From positions 110,172,485 to 110,236,484 of the forward strand of contig OZ023273.1 of NCBI GenBank assembly GCA_964007475.1: a stretch of DNA of 64,000 bases, given 5' to 3'. This DNA comes from Hybos culiciformis. Taxonomy: Eukaryota; Arthropoda; Insecta; Diptera; Hybotidae. A model generated the notes under the pieces. That model searched no databases. It saw nothing but the letters and a program-made list of their open reading frames with translations, and was not told the origin of the DNA. A program made the position numbers and the translations under genes. The first letter of the stretch is position 1. Every line of letters starts with the position of its first letter. This document shows positions 48,767-62,924 of the stretch, piece by piece.

Positions 48767-51700
48767 ATGGATATGGAGCAAATTGATTTGGAGTCTATGT
48801 TTTCAGCTTCAACGATGTCATCGTGGATGTTGCCAGCATTTGATCAGCAAGGTAAATTCTGAAAATATATTAATAACTTAATTTTATGCAATTATCTCAA
48901 GCCGGAAATAACTCACATCTAATTTATTTGTATACATGTTTATTAAATCAATATAAACTACCATTTAATATAGAAATTGTCAAATATAAACTAACATTTA
49001 ATATAGAAATTGTCAAGATGTCGAAAATAAAGAATGTTTCTATAATCACATCACTATTAACTTGATCTTAACTTTGAGTTGATAAGAAATTTTTTCCACA
49101 TTTATGGGATTAATTTTGAATTCTTATAAATTAAAAGTTAAATGTAATTAATAAAGGATTCAATTTTTTTATTAGTTTTCTAAAGAAAATCTTGTTTTTC
49201 TTGAAAATTAGTTAACTGGATATTCTTCATTTTCACCTGAATGAGAAAATATTACAAAAAGCTAAAAAATACTAATAAATTATTACAATTTAATATATTT
49301 GATAGAAAAGAACAATTTTTATTCTTTAACTTTGAAAATTTTCTTTTTAGATGCAAATTTTCTTTCTGGTTCTCGTCAAATGTTGGAGCCTATCATTGAG
49401 GAAACTTCCGAGGATGAAGAATCATCAATACAAAGTTATTCATCATTAATACATCAATGTCAGTATGGGACTGTGGAAAATGGCTCACAATTGAGTTCAG
49501 AATCAGAAACAGGATCAGTTATTCGAGTTGAAGTTCATAACGGTCAGTATTTATCCGGCGATATACCTAATTGATAATTTAAAATTTTATGAATTAAATA
49601 AATTCGACTAATATGGAAAAACACATTTTTGACATATAAAATACTAAAAATGCTTTAATTTTGCTGAAAATAATATTCTTGTTTGCTGTCTTGGAAAATT
49701 ATTCATGTGCAGGTCATGAGTGTACAATATACTTTACGTATATATGTAGTTTTCTTTTCAAACAAAAATTTTTCTCATGTGGAAAATATTGCACAAATGA
49801 TCAAAATTATTGTTTATTAAATTTGTTATTATAATTTATAAATATAAAACACAATTATCATTATTGTAATATAGAACAGAGCTCATGTACAATGTAAATG
49901 TACATTGTACCTACATTATTTTTCCGACTTTTGATTTTCGTTACTAAAAATTTATAAAAAAATGATTTTTGTTTTCGTTACAAAGAATTTTTAATTTTTT
50001 TCTCGATAACTCATGTGTGTAAATTCCAAAAAGAATATTAATCTACATAGTTAAAATGAAGGGTAAAATTTATACGCGCGATATGTACAAAACTATAAAA
50101 GATATTACTTCGCCTTCAAGGACTTTTTTAAATTTTATTTATATACATATTATAAATACTACCACAATACCACAAAGAATGACAGATGAACTCTGTTTTA
50201 CTATAATTTTTTTAAGAGAATTATTCATCTGAAATTATATAAATTTTTCGTCGAAATCTAATTATAAAATTACATATAAAAGACTCTAAGAAAATCATAA
50301 TCCTTATTTGTGTCATTCAAAGGAAAAATCTATATATTTCAAGAAAATTATCTCTGAAGTTTATTATAGATAGGTAATAAAAGAAAAATTTTGCATCTTC
50401 AAATATTTTAGCTCAAAATGATTTTTTCTTTCAGATCAAGACTCAATATCAGAGCGGGATTTTTTATGCCCAGCAAAAAGAGCAAGGCGTGATTTAGAAA
50501 ATACAACTAATGCATCACAACAACAAAACAATATTTATCAATTTCAAAATTTCGACAGCCCAAAAAATATTCGAAAATTTCAACGAAATGATATACAAAA
50601 CGAAATTTCTGGTGACTATTTAGCACCATTCAATACAAATTATCGTAAGCGATTCGACGAGTTTCTATATTCAGATTCAGATTCCCAGTCATATACTTCA
50701 CTATCACGTTCATCGTCGCTAATTCAATTCGAGTCTTTAGAAAGACAATTACAAAGTGATTTACTATCATCCGGTTCGTCACCTTCATTGTTAAGTTTTG
50801 TAGAGGAATCAACAACATTTACAAATCGAGGATCAAACAGTAGTTTAAAGAGGTTCGAATCAAGTGATGGTAGATTACATCAGACTTATTTAGATTTAGA
50901 TAAAATCGATTTTGATAAAAATACGAATATAATTTTTAATAGTAATAAAGATTCGAAATGTAGTCGAATAGAATCTAATGAGTTATGGAATAAAAGGGAA
51001 GAGACTTTGGAACCAGAGGTGCCTAGAAATGAATTAAGAGCAATAAGTGAAGAACGAAGATCATCAAAGTCAGATTCAGACTCATCAAGTGATGCCAGCA
51101 TTTTATCTCACGAGGAACGAGTATTAGCCCAACCAAAGCAAGCATTTGGCCACCATATGCGTAATGGAAGTTTTCGTAGCAAAAACTCAACAGAGAATTT
51201 ATCCGAAGATAGCGGTTATTCTGAACATTATACGTTAAGGACAAAATCTAAATCCATATCTAATTTAATGAGTGAGAAATTCTCTGAAGAAGAAGAGAAT
51301 CGTAAGAGCCCAGAAGAAATTTATAAAAAACAACAACATTCCATGGAACAAAATTTTCAACAGCATCATCATAATGAAAAATTAAAAATAGAAAATCAAT
51401 GGTTAAATGGTCAAGTTAAAAATAAAACACAAAATAAAAATATATCGTCAACGTCATTATCCGACGACGATCAATCGTTGGAGACTGCGCTTCTGAGTAG
51501 AAAAATAAACAACAAAGTAAAAGAAAACACACAAGAAAATTTATCCGCCAGTTTGCCAGATGTACGCGAAGAGCATAGTGATAATTTAACGGTAAAAAAT
51601 CGTGGATGTGACGCAATATTTAAACAATTTGATTTAGCACAAGTTTCAAGTGTTCCGAGTGAATTAAATTTATTAGGTGGACCATTGGACTCACCGACTA

Positions 51701-54700
51701 GTGAAATACAAAGTGATCCATCTAGTTTAACTGATAGTTTCGAAAGAAAATATTCTTTTGAAAAAAATAAAAATTCATCTTGTTCGTGTGGTAGTGATGA
51801 ATCAGATGATGTACAACATATAAACTGGATAAATAAACAAAAAGATAATTCTCAAAATAGAATTTTGGCAAAAAGACGACAAAAAGAAAATACAAAAAGG
51901 CATTCATTTGAATTTGTTGATTTTTTGGAAAATTCACCTAGAAATTCGTTTTATGGTGTAAAAAATAATTCGTCGAGTGGATTTACTTACGCTAGTTACA
52001 ATAATTTAACACTATTAGACTATTCTGATTCATCCACATCATTAAAAAATATTAGTATTAAAATGTCAAAAAGTAAGGATTTTGATAAAAATTGTAAAGA
52101 ATTTGATCGTCATTCTGGTGATTTTTCTGAATCAAATAGAGATTCCAAACCATATCAACTTGGTCGTGGTAATTTTCTCTTAGATGAAATTTCAGCACAT
52201 TTCGATAAAAATGTGTCAATTTTAAATGATCGACATGGTGAAAGTGATTTAGTTAGTGACTTTCTCAATGGAGAATCTAAACAGCCGCCACCACGTCCAC
52301 CACAACGACGATCCAGCAAATCAAGTATAGGATCTACAACAGAAGATACAAAACGCACGCCCAAGCGTCAAGAGATCGCAAAAGAAGTAACCAAATCTTG
52401 CACTTTTGATTTGGATCCTACAAATTTGAAAACCTCTTATGCTGAAAGCTTAGAACGTTGCAATTTTGATCCAAGTGAACAGCCAAGCCCAACAATTTTG
52501 GATAAAATTAAATTAGTACCAGTAGGACGATTCAGTCGACGATTAACAAATAAACGTGGCTTAGTGTCCAGTACACCGAATTTAAATGAATATTCGATTG
52601 AGAAAGAAGATGAGGATGATATGAAAATTTCATCAACATCAACGTCCATGCAACAATTGCCACAAGAAAAAAGAGCCGGAATCCTACTGGCGTCAGGCTC
52701 GAGAAGTTCTTTAGCCAAAAGTGTTAATTTTTATCCAATTGTTGCTGAATACACATGGCATGAGAAAAGTGAAGAAACATATGAACCTGATTCTTTGGAA
52801 AATTTAAGCCATGAAAATACTATGAAAAATCAAACAGTAATTTATAATCCTAATAATACTAATAAACATGTTGATGGCAGTTATGATGTCATTGATGCAT
52901 ACAACGACGATAATACAATTACAACAACGACGACTCAACAAAATAATAATAAAAATAAACACTTTGAAACTGATGAGAATTTATTGAATGAACATGAATT
53001 GAATAAAATTCAAGAGAGAATACAACTAGAACAGCAGCAACATCAACGAAAAGAACCGATCATGATCTCTAAAGTAATGACACACAAGTTGCCAACGACA
53101 TTTAAAACACCACATAATAGTGAAATAACAAACAAAAATTTGTCTACCACAACAAATAATAATTTGGAAAATAAACAACAAAAGCAACAAAAATCAGAAT
53201 TTAGTAATAAAACGATCGTGAATGAGTTCAATTCGTTGACTAATAATAACTTAAATAATAATAATAACGGTGGTGACGAAAAAATTGTTATTAAAAATAT
53301 TAACGGTATAACAATGATAAACGGTGATACAGCTGCTACTGGTGGTGGTTGCGATGATGATAATTTAAAACAAATTAAATCATCTGAAAAAATAATAAAT
53401 AATGAAAAATTAATAATTAATAAAAATAATTATAAAAATAATAATAATAATTATAATAAAAATAACAGTAAAAATAGTAGTGTATACAGTAGTAGTAGTA
53501 GTAGCAGTAGTGGTTCTAAAAGTGGTTCTAGTAATAATACAAAAAATACAAAAAATAACAACATAATGTTATCAACAACAGTACCGATGAATCAAGCTAA
53601 TAAAAATGAATTAATGAATCAAAAATTTAAACCAAAACCTGATGAAAAACGTCACAAGTCGTTTTTATCACGTTTTACTGGCTTTAGATTTTCTTTGAGA
53701 AAAAAATCCCCAAATAAACATCTTCAAAATCAACAAAAACAACAACAGCCAATAATTGAAATAACAGAAAATAAAACAACAACAGCTGCTGCTGTAAATA
53801 ATAATACAAATAATAATGCTGCCAATGGTAAGAAAAAATCTATTGCAGATGGTGCTGTTAAATCTAAACAACAACAGCAACAACAACAAAATCAACAACA
53901 TCAAAAACAGCAACAATCAGGTACACAACATGCAAAGGATTTTATTTATATACCCTTAAAAGCATCAGTATCACCACAAAATAATTACCAAAAATACAAT
54001 GGTAATAATGGTACTATAGCTTCTACTGCTACTACCAGCATCAATGGTACAGATAGTGGTGCTGATGATAGTTTATTATCAAATGGTAGCACACTATCAG
54101 GAAATTCATTGAATAATAATAATAATAACCACATGTTGAATATGAAAAATCATCAACAACAATATGAACAACAATTTTATTCTCAAAAGAATCCAAATAA
54201 TAATAATAATAATACCAATAATTCTAATAGTAATAATGTTTTGAGGGGTAAACCACCCTTGCCAAAGCAACCACCTCGTGTTGTTGGTGTTTCAGAAAAA
54301 GTAATTCAACAATTGAATCAACGCGCAGGACAACATGCTCCGATACGTCGTTCATTTACGTCAACAGCGAATGATAACGATACATCAATTAATAAAAAAT
54401 TTCTAGAAAATGAACGTGGTATAACTAATAACTATCAGTTTGATGATTATCAGTTGAACGAAACTATGAACGGTAACGGTCATATTAATTCGAGTAGTAC
54501 ACCGATAAAACGTTATCAAAGACAAGATGGTGCATCATTAAATCAGCAGCAATTTTATGCACCACCACCACCAGAATTTGATGATGATGATGCTGATGTT
54601 GATTTCAATAATCAACATCGTCAGCATCATCGTTATCAGAAACATCATCAAAAAAAATATCAACAGCATCCCAATGATAATGGTAATAATAATAATAATA

Positions 54701-54975
54701 ATGGTAAAATTGGCTTAATTGAAACAAATTTGGATACACATGAAACAATAATAACTGGAAAAACGCAATCATTAATGGAATTAGGACCAAATAATAAATC
54801 GAGAATATTAAATAAACATAATAAAAATAAAAAAAATATAATTGATGATGATGATGACGATGATGATGATGATGATGATGACATTAAAGAACATAATGGT
54901 GCTAAAACAACAACAAGACGTCCGCATAAATCAATGGAATTTTTATTGGATAAAGAGAATCAAGAAAAAGTTTTG
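48767..54975 (+). CDS. Large low-complexity protein, 5' three coding exons (3'-incomplete)
   Basis: Coding exons are 48767-48851, 49351-49542 and 50435-54975, with GT/AG borders and matching phases (1, 1, then 0). They give 1606 residues beginning MDMEQIDLESMFSASTMSSW. An in-frame ATG at 48728 would add 13 residues, but the 48767 ATG has the better context (G at -3 and +4). The last exon ends at a consensus donor (GTAAGT at 54976), and the in-frame readthrough beyond it is hydrophobic intron sequence, so the C-terminus lies elsewhere. Visible features: an acidic N-terminal patch (MLEPIIEETSEDEE); many Ser-rich and SxSS motifs; class II SH3-ligand motifs near residues 710-717 and 1369-1374; a basic-aromatic segment near 1164-1190; Asn, Gln and Ser runs; and an Asp13 run near 1563-1575. 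No catalytic domain is visible, so it looks like a disordered scaffold. I do not recognise the family. Confidence 0.85.
48950..49015 (+). repeat. 33-bp tandem duplication in intron 1 of the large gene
   Basis: Two copies of AATATAAACTAMCATTTAAT and the following 13 bases (48950-48982 and 48983-49015) differ by one base. Confidence 0.9.
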
Positions 54976-57900
54976 GTAAGTGAACAACAAATAAATAATA
55001 TATTTTTAATTATTATTTTGTATTTTTTTTTTTAATTCAAAATACCTACAAATAATATGTGCAATAAAAATAATCTATATTTAATATTTAATTGTATCTC
55101 TGATGTTATTTTAATTCACTTGAAATCTTACATATATAGATTAAACTTATTTATTTATTTTTAAATTAAAAAAATTACGGAAATTGCATGCTTTTGTTAA
55201 ATAAAAGTGAAATCAAAATTATAGATAATTTAATTTTTTTTTTCATTCGAATCAGTAATTTCGTTAATTTTAATTATTTTTTTGACAGATAGATAGACCT
55301 AATTATTATTGTACACATGAATATTCAAGAAATTAATGTTTCATTTATTGAACGAAGAGATTCTTTTAAGTTTTCGTTGGATGCAGATAGAAAGAATAAT
55401 AATATTATAGTTTCATTGCGAATTCATTTGATTGAAAGTCAGAAATAATTGAAATAAGAAAATAGAGAAAATATTTCATTATTTGAATTATATTTCTTCT
55501 TGAATTTGTCTCATATCGATGTAAAGGCATTTATTTTTAATGTAGGGTAGTTTGCGAAAATATTTTATGCACCCTTGTACAGATTTTTATTTTTTTAAAT
55601 ATCAAAGATATTAGCCTTGATTAAGAAATATAAATTACATTATCCAAATATTCTTTTCGTTGTATTAAATAAAAGATATAATTCTCTATTTATTGTGATT
55701 CAATGCAGGACTTGAGACTTGATATAACCTCTATAGTCTAGCTCTAGAATCTTATAAATTTTAACATATGTTAATGAATGTAAAAATTTTTCAAATCGAT
55801 AGTAGTGTTAAATAAAAACTTCGCGAATTTAAAGTTAGATGCAAAAAAAAAAAAAGAAAGGGTATAAAAAAGATATAAAGATGAAAAATAATATCAAATT
55901 AAGTCTTTCTATATTTCTGAACATTACATACATTTTACATTTATGTTTTTGTATGTATACACATAGAGTATGTTATGTGAATAGAATATTTTCACATGCG
56001 AAGAATTTAACACTTGAAATAAGTATCTATTTTGTTTTTTTTTTTTGTTTTTTTTTCGATTTTATTTTTATCTCATTTCATATTTTGTGGTTCAAAAAGG
56101 ATTATCTGGTATATATAAGTAACACAGAATTTCGGTTCATAAAAAATTAAGTTGTATGGCAAAAAAAAAAAAAAAAGAAGGAAAATTACAATATCAACAT
56201 TTGGAAAACTCTGTGTGTGCGTTTTTTAACAATATGTGTAAATATATTGTAAAAATGTAAACAGAATTTTGAAAATGTGTTTTTTGTTTTGTTTCTACAT
56301 TCTAAAAAATTTATTTTTTTTTTTTGAAAAGGATATCCTTTTATTCTTTTTTGCAAAATGTTCTCACAAAAAAAAAGGCTTGTTTTCTTGCTACTTTTAA
56401 GGATAATTTTTTTTATTATTTTTTTTTAAATAATAATGGGGGCCTTTTTTGAAATAAAATTGTTTATGTAGTATATTTTATTTGAATTAATATAAAAATA
56501 TATTATACCTAATTATTTATGCGAAAATTAAAAAATGTGTATAAAAATTTAATTCTTACTTAAAAAAAAAAAACAGCAAAAGGTAAAATTATTAAATTCA
56601 TATATAAAACTGACTACCTACCTAATTGCAGAAAACATGTTTTCATTTTTTTTCTCGTTTTAATTTTTAAAGCATGTGACTGATTTGAAATTTTTTGTAT
56701 GATATTATATTGAGAAAAAGGGAATAAGAAGAAATAAGCCGGTTTATAAAATAAGTGCATGTACAATTTACAACAACACTATATAGATAAGGGAGACAAA
56801 GTCCTTTTTTTGTGGCTCATTATCTATTTTATACGAAAAGTTTTCAGAAAACCATAAACTTGTTGGACATTTGTTTTTTTTTATTTTATTATTGAATTCG
56901 CGCTAGTTTTTCAAAAGAAAGATGGAAAATTTAATAGAACTTTGACAGTTTTAAAATTTGTTGTTTTTTAAAGATTTAAAAAAAAAAGTCTTAAATTTAA
57001 GCCACTATTAAAGGTTCCAATACAAATTGTGTAACTGAATGTTATTTATTTTTATTTATTTATTTTTCCAATTTCAATGTAATGAATTACAATAAAAATA
57101 CAACTACCGAGCACTAAGGTCTTAGCTCTGCTTTAATAAGGATTGTTTTAATTTAAGTCCTTTTAAAATTGAAAAAAAAATTAAGTAGAAATCTCTGTAC
57201 ATATTTTATAATATATGTTGTATATCCTGTCATTATTTTCTTTATTCGACCGAATTAATGTCCAATATTTATATACATATTTATATAATATATATATTTT
57301 AATAAAAGATATAAAACTTTCCAATATCGTTGTTGGTTAAATAAAGAAACCCATATAAACTATATATAATCAATCACCAAATAACAAACAAAAAGGGACC
57401 CACTGATGATCTTTCCACAAAATTAAAAAAAAAAAAAAACTTATTTAAAGAAAAAAAAAGTAAAAACGATAGAATGACATAAGAGAAATTTATATTTTGA
57501 TAAAATCAATAAAAAAAAAAAAAACAAAATAATGATAATATCAATAAGATTTTGTTACTTTTTTTTCTTTATTTTATTTTTGCAATTTAATACTTTTCAT
57601 TTCATGGCAGTAATTTTTTTTTTTTTTGCATATTTAATTTTTTTTTATAGCTAATAAAAACATTTTAGCGCAATGACAGAGCATTTTCCAAAGTCAAAAA
57701 ATGTTTTCATCTATGCTTCAATAAATTGTACTCAAGTTTTTATTTTGCAAAACAATATGATATTCAGCCAGACAAAAATATTGGCGAAAAAAAAAATTAT
57801 GTTTTTAATCAAAAATCAAATTACAACTTTTTTTTTTTTTCAACGAACGTCGTCTTAATTAAATTACTTTATTTTTTTTTTTTTTTTATTCAGTATACAT

Positions 57901-60900
57901 GTTTTTTGGTCGTTACACTGAACCAGTTTGTTTAATGAAAAAAAAAAAAAAAAACAAAAAAATTTAAAATCTACTTAACTTATTTTTTCACCCATCATCA
58001 CAGTCATTTTGAAAAAAAAAAAAAACATGAAAAAATAATTTTTTTTGATACTACACTATATAGCCAGTTTTACCTCTTCTATATACATATAAGTATAATA
58101 TAGACATTTTTTATTTTCATTTTATAATATCATTCATAAAAATAAAAAAAAAACTAAAAATTTGTATTTATCTATTTTGGTGCCATATAAACAACAACAA
58201 CAAACCGCAAAATAATTTTATAAAAACTAAATTTTTTTTGTTCTTTTTTACACCTTTTATTTTTCGTACGCAACACCAGCCTTTATTAAATTGATGTTTA
58301 TATATAAATTTAATATAAAAATAATAAATAATAAAATTTATATTAACAAAAATAATAAATTAAAAAAAAAAAAAACAATTTTTATATTTATTATTTAATT
58401 TTTTATTTATTTTGCAAATAAAATCTCGCTCCTATTAATAAAAATATTTACTTCCATTTTTGGTGATAACTTTTTTATATATTTATTTATTTATTTATTT
58501 TTTTTTTGAATTAAAGACAACAAGAAATTAATATTAAATTAAAAAAAAAAGAAATTAAATGTATAGCTACAAATTCAGTTCAATAGAATACTATATAGTA
58601 CTTATTTTATTATATATTCTCGTAATAGCTATATAATTTATATTTGAGTGTAATAAAATCAAAAATAAACATAATTTTAGAAAATAAATTGCAATCTTTA
58701 CACAAAAATATTTTTTTGTGGAAATTTAGAGAAAAAAAATTATTGGCACCAAGTGAAAATTATTAGTTTGTATAGCTTTTATAGAATTTATTGATGATGT
58801 GTTTTTATTTATTACTATAGTTATAAAGGTATAATATTGATTTAAGGATTATATATATACATAATTTTTACTTATATACTGAAAACAGACATAAGGCGAA
58901 CACTGTACTGTATGAAAATTGAAAAGCCAGTTTTCTTTTATGTAGTGTCAACTTTATATATAGTGTAAAATGCTTATTGAATAATAAATATTAGAGATAA
59001 TAAAGAATTACTTATATAATATGGTTACTATTTTACTATGAACTAGTAATACGTCCACCCACATATCAAACATTTTATTAAATCCTTTATATTTTAGTTG
59101 AAAGTGCATTTTCAATTAACCCTTTCACCATAACTAGTTTGTTAATCCATAATAAAGGTGAACATACCAGGACTTTTTTTATACCTCTAATAATACGCAT
59201 AAGTAAAACTTAATAAGTAATTAAAATATTTTTATTAAAAATAAAGATATGTTTTAAAAAACGTAATCTTCTGTATTTAAAAAAAAAATTTCTTTAATAT
59301 TTTAATTTAAAATTTAATTTCCCATAATCTAAATCCAATATTAATAGTTGCCCAACACACAATTTCGACTTTATGCACTACTCTTCAAAAATAGCAATCG
59401 TTAATATGATTTTTATAAAATACTATAATAATAATAAATAAATTTCTCTTTAAATAAGGTATTGTGCTTGCTAAATTGAATTATAAATTAAATTAAATAA
59501 ATAAAAAAAAAAAAACAATAAACTTTAATAGCAAAAAAAATAAATAAAAAGTATCTTTCTTTCTAATTCAAAACTCTTTAGTTCAAAAAAAAATAAAAAA
59601 CAATTTATGGAAGAAACGGAAATTAAATGTGTGTAAATAGATAACAGCCGCTAACTTTTAGTTTGAAAAAAAAAAAAACTATAGGTACTTAGCGTGTAGA
59701 ATTCAGAAATTTTTATATAAAAAGACAACAAAATGTAAAGAAAATAATAATTTTTTTTTGTACAAAAAATAAAGAAGGAAAAATATATGTAGCACTTCCT
59801 ATTCACACAACTATTCATTTTTAAAAGGTGCGACTAAAATTTGCAAAGCATAAGTTATTAAAATTAATTTCAAAAAGTCATTTAACTCTCTTGTATATTA
59901 AAAATGTCATTTTGGGGAGCGGAAGAATAGAAGTTGAAAAAATATATTATTTTGTTTTACAACTTTTAAATAAATTTATAATATATTATTGTTGTTCAAT
60001 TCTATATAGTTAAATATTTATGTTTTCAGTGATAATTTTCAATTTCAATGAAAATTTCACTTTCACTATAATTTTACGGTATTGTTTTGAAATACCTGAA
60101 AACTAAGCTGGAGAATTATATATAATCTAAAAAAAAAACTTTGACTTTGATGGCAAAATTGATTTTTCAATAAATTTTTAACGTTAAATAAAAAAAATAA
60201 AAATCAAAAACCGAGGCAAAAACCTTGAGGCTAGTCGTTGTATACAATTATCTCAAAATTTAATCATGTTCGGTTCGACTTTTTAATTTTATAATTTTTG
60301 AGCCTTGGAATAAACATTTTTATTAGTAGATAGTATAATTGAAATCAATTATGAAGAGCAATTATTATTTCATAATTTTAAAAACATTTTTTGCTTGAAA
60401 TTATTTAAAGATTCAAGCTCATCACAATTTTCTATATTCAAATTACAAGAAATTTTATTTTTATCCTTTTGGATTTATTGAATTGATATCACTCCTTTAT
60501 GAGGTTTCTAATTTTTTTTTTTGATAAATTTCCTGTTATATTATCTCTGATTCTAGTTTCCTCAATATGAACAAATTTTATGCATTTTTTGCATTGTAAT
60601 ACCTAGTATTATTTATTGCAATATCATTGCAATATCTTACAGTCATTTACATTGATATATATTTTCTTTTTTTCTTTTTTTAAATTCTTTTTGAATTTAA
60701 CAAAAGATTTTGTTATTCAGATATTCTACAAAATAAATAGATACTCCTACCTAGTAAATTTAGAGAAAAAATAATTTAAAACCATGAAACAAAAAAAAAA
60801 CTTGAATTCCAGAAAAGTAATATTAGGTATATGATAAATAAATAGAAATAAACAAATAAAAAAAAAAGAACAAATCCCTTAAAAATTGAACAAAAATCAC

Positions 60901-62765
60901 TTGGGCGCTCCTTTTTTCTCAAGGACCTTATCTCTTTATCTATATATTTGAGTTCTTTTCTTAGTTATATAAAAATTGTTTTTTTTTTTTTTTTAAATAA
61001 AATTCCGAATATAATATTTGTTAGTGCTTTAACAGAAATGAAAATAAAATATCCAAATAAAAAAAAAAAGAAGAAATTTACGTAATTTATTCGATGGTTT
61101 TTTATTTCACCAGTTTTATAAAATACAAGTGAGGAATAAAAAAAAAAGGTTTAATATTAATATTGGAAAAATGAATTTAAAAAAAATAAATTCTCTCAAA
61201 TGATTTCTGTATAAAAAATATTCTATTTTTTATTTCTTTTCGAAACAAAATTTTGAAAACAACTATCTACAGTGCCAGCCAAGGTTCATTATCACCGCAT
61301 AATAAACTTTATTCAAGCAAGAAGAGTATAAATGTAATTTTAAACACATTTTAGGAAATATTGAATTTAAATTGCCTTTTGTTTTTCATTTATACCAAAA
61401 GTGGTTTAATGCTTTGTCGGACCTCCTGTATTGAAAATTTACCTTTGTAACATTATTGTAAATTTTTTGGTTTTTTATCATGGTAAATTAGGTTTCAGAT
61501 TGTTAATATTTTCATGCTCTTGTTATCATTCAATTTTCTATATTTTCGTTTTTTTTTTTTTGTTATTCTATTCTTAAAAGAAAAATTTTATCATATTTTC
61601 CTTCTGAGTGACCTTTTGAAGGAAAATCATTTACATTCACACATTTAAAATTATATATGTATAATAATGTCCCTTCTATACACACAAGAGTATTAAACTT
61701 TATATTTTCTATGTTAATTTTTATTTTTATTTATTTTTTTTTAATTCTCATTTACAAAAACCAGACTTTTTTATCATATTATCAAAAATCTTATTGTTAT
61801 TAAGTTTTTATTTATTAAATTTAAAATTATGTACGCATGAACTAGAAAAGGATGTATAAAAACTGCTGGTTGATGGTTTCATTTTTATTTATTAACAAAG
61901 ATAGTTATGTACTATGTATATCAGGTTTATATTTGAATAAATATATTATTTAGTATTTTTTCTTTGAAAGTTCAACAAAATATTTTGATATGTTGCAGGT
62001 TAACAAAATTATATAATATCATAATTTTTTCCTTGAATTCATATGAGAAATTGAAAGAAAAAGTGGTTAATTTGAAAGAATTTAAATGGAACTAAAATTT
62101 ATATATTAGTTGGATATTATGCTTGATTTGAATTAATTTATATTACAAAGATATCGTTTAGTAAATGGTACCCTTATTTCGCTTCTTCAGATGTTGCTGC
62201 TTTGTTTTCTATGTACACTTAAAGGAAAATTATTAAACGTTATAAATTTAATTAGATTAAAAATTGTTTTTTTTATCTCTTTATTATTTTTTAAAGATCA
62301 GACATTATTATTAAGTAAATTAAATTTCTTTTAAACATTATAATAAATATATTAAGAGAGTCAAGCAATTTCGATTATGAACATGGTGAATAAAAATTTT
62401 CATTTTCCAATCAATTTAATTTATTGTACAAAAAAAGGCTCCCCTTTATGTTTTTTATCTACAGGAGGAAAAAAAAGTGAAATTTACGTGAGTGTCTTTG
62501 GGAAATAAAAAATAAATTCATATTTTTAAATGTTTATCGAATAGAAAACATATTAATTTTTCTTTAGATCGCAAATATAATTTATAAAAATTTTTATTTT
62601 TTATTTTCTTGTTTATTTTTATATGAATTCACATTGCAAACCCACAATAAAAATTTCCCTTTTTTTTTTGTGAACCCCAAGTTGAAGTGTTGTTTTATAA
62701 AATTTCACGTCCAAATTAGAGAAAACGTATTTGAATAATATTTCTTTTTCACGAGTTGGTCCAGT
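54976..62765 (+). other. Presumed intron of the large gene
   Basis: Starts at a consensus donor. I found no downstream exon with convincing phase and content. Contents are long A/T tracts and one Tc1-like terminal relic. Confidence 0.5.
61271..61300. mobile_element. Tc1/mariner-like terminal repeat relic
   Basis: The stretch after TCTA, beginning CAGTGCCAGCCAAGG, resembles a Tc1-type terminal sequence (Tc1 itself starts CAGTGCTGGCCAAA) placed at a TA. The inverse end was not found within about 1 kb, so this is at most a solo end or a decayed copy. Confidence 0.35.
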
Positions 62766-62924
62766 TTATTCCGAGAGGATATTAATGTCTTCATTTTTAT
62801 TATTTGGAATTAGATGAGCATTAATATTAGTAAACAGATATTGTTGAAGGATTTCTATTTCTTCTTCCAATAAGACAGATTTTTCATTATCGATTTGGGG
62901 AAAGATTTTTCGGTTTTCAGTCAT
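62766..62924 (-). CDS. Small unidentified ORF or terminal exon, 52 residues
   Basis: From the ATG this reads MTENRKIFPQIDNEKSVLLE and continues through a Glu/Leu-rich helix-like segment to a stop. The frame stays open four codons upstream to an AG after a pyrimidine-containing stretch near 62937, so it could be a last exon as well as a free-standing small ORF. The amino-acid mix (Glu, Gln, Pro, Asp) is less AT-driven than the random frames nearby. An AATAAA-like signal lies about 150 nt past the stop on this strand. Family not recognised. Confidence 0.3.
   Translation of the reverse strand: MTENRKIFPQIDNEKSVLLEEEIEILQQYLFTNINAHLIPNNKNEDINILSE

Noticed and set aside
54976..55035. C-terminal readthrough of the large protein (hydrophobic tail)
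   Set aside because: It begins at a consensus GTAAGT donor and is pure AT-rich intron sequence.
61273..61333. 61-bp exon-like segment reading ASQGSLSPHNKLYSSKKSIN, possible next exon of the large gene
   Set aside because: Its phase does not fit the donor at 54975, and its first bases match a Tc1-like terminal repeat better than an exon.
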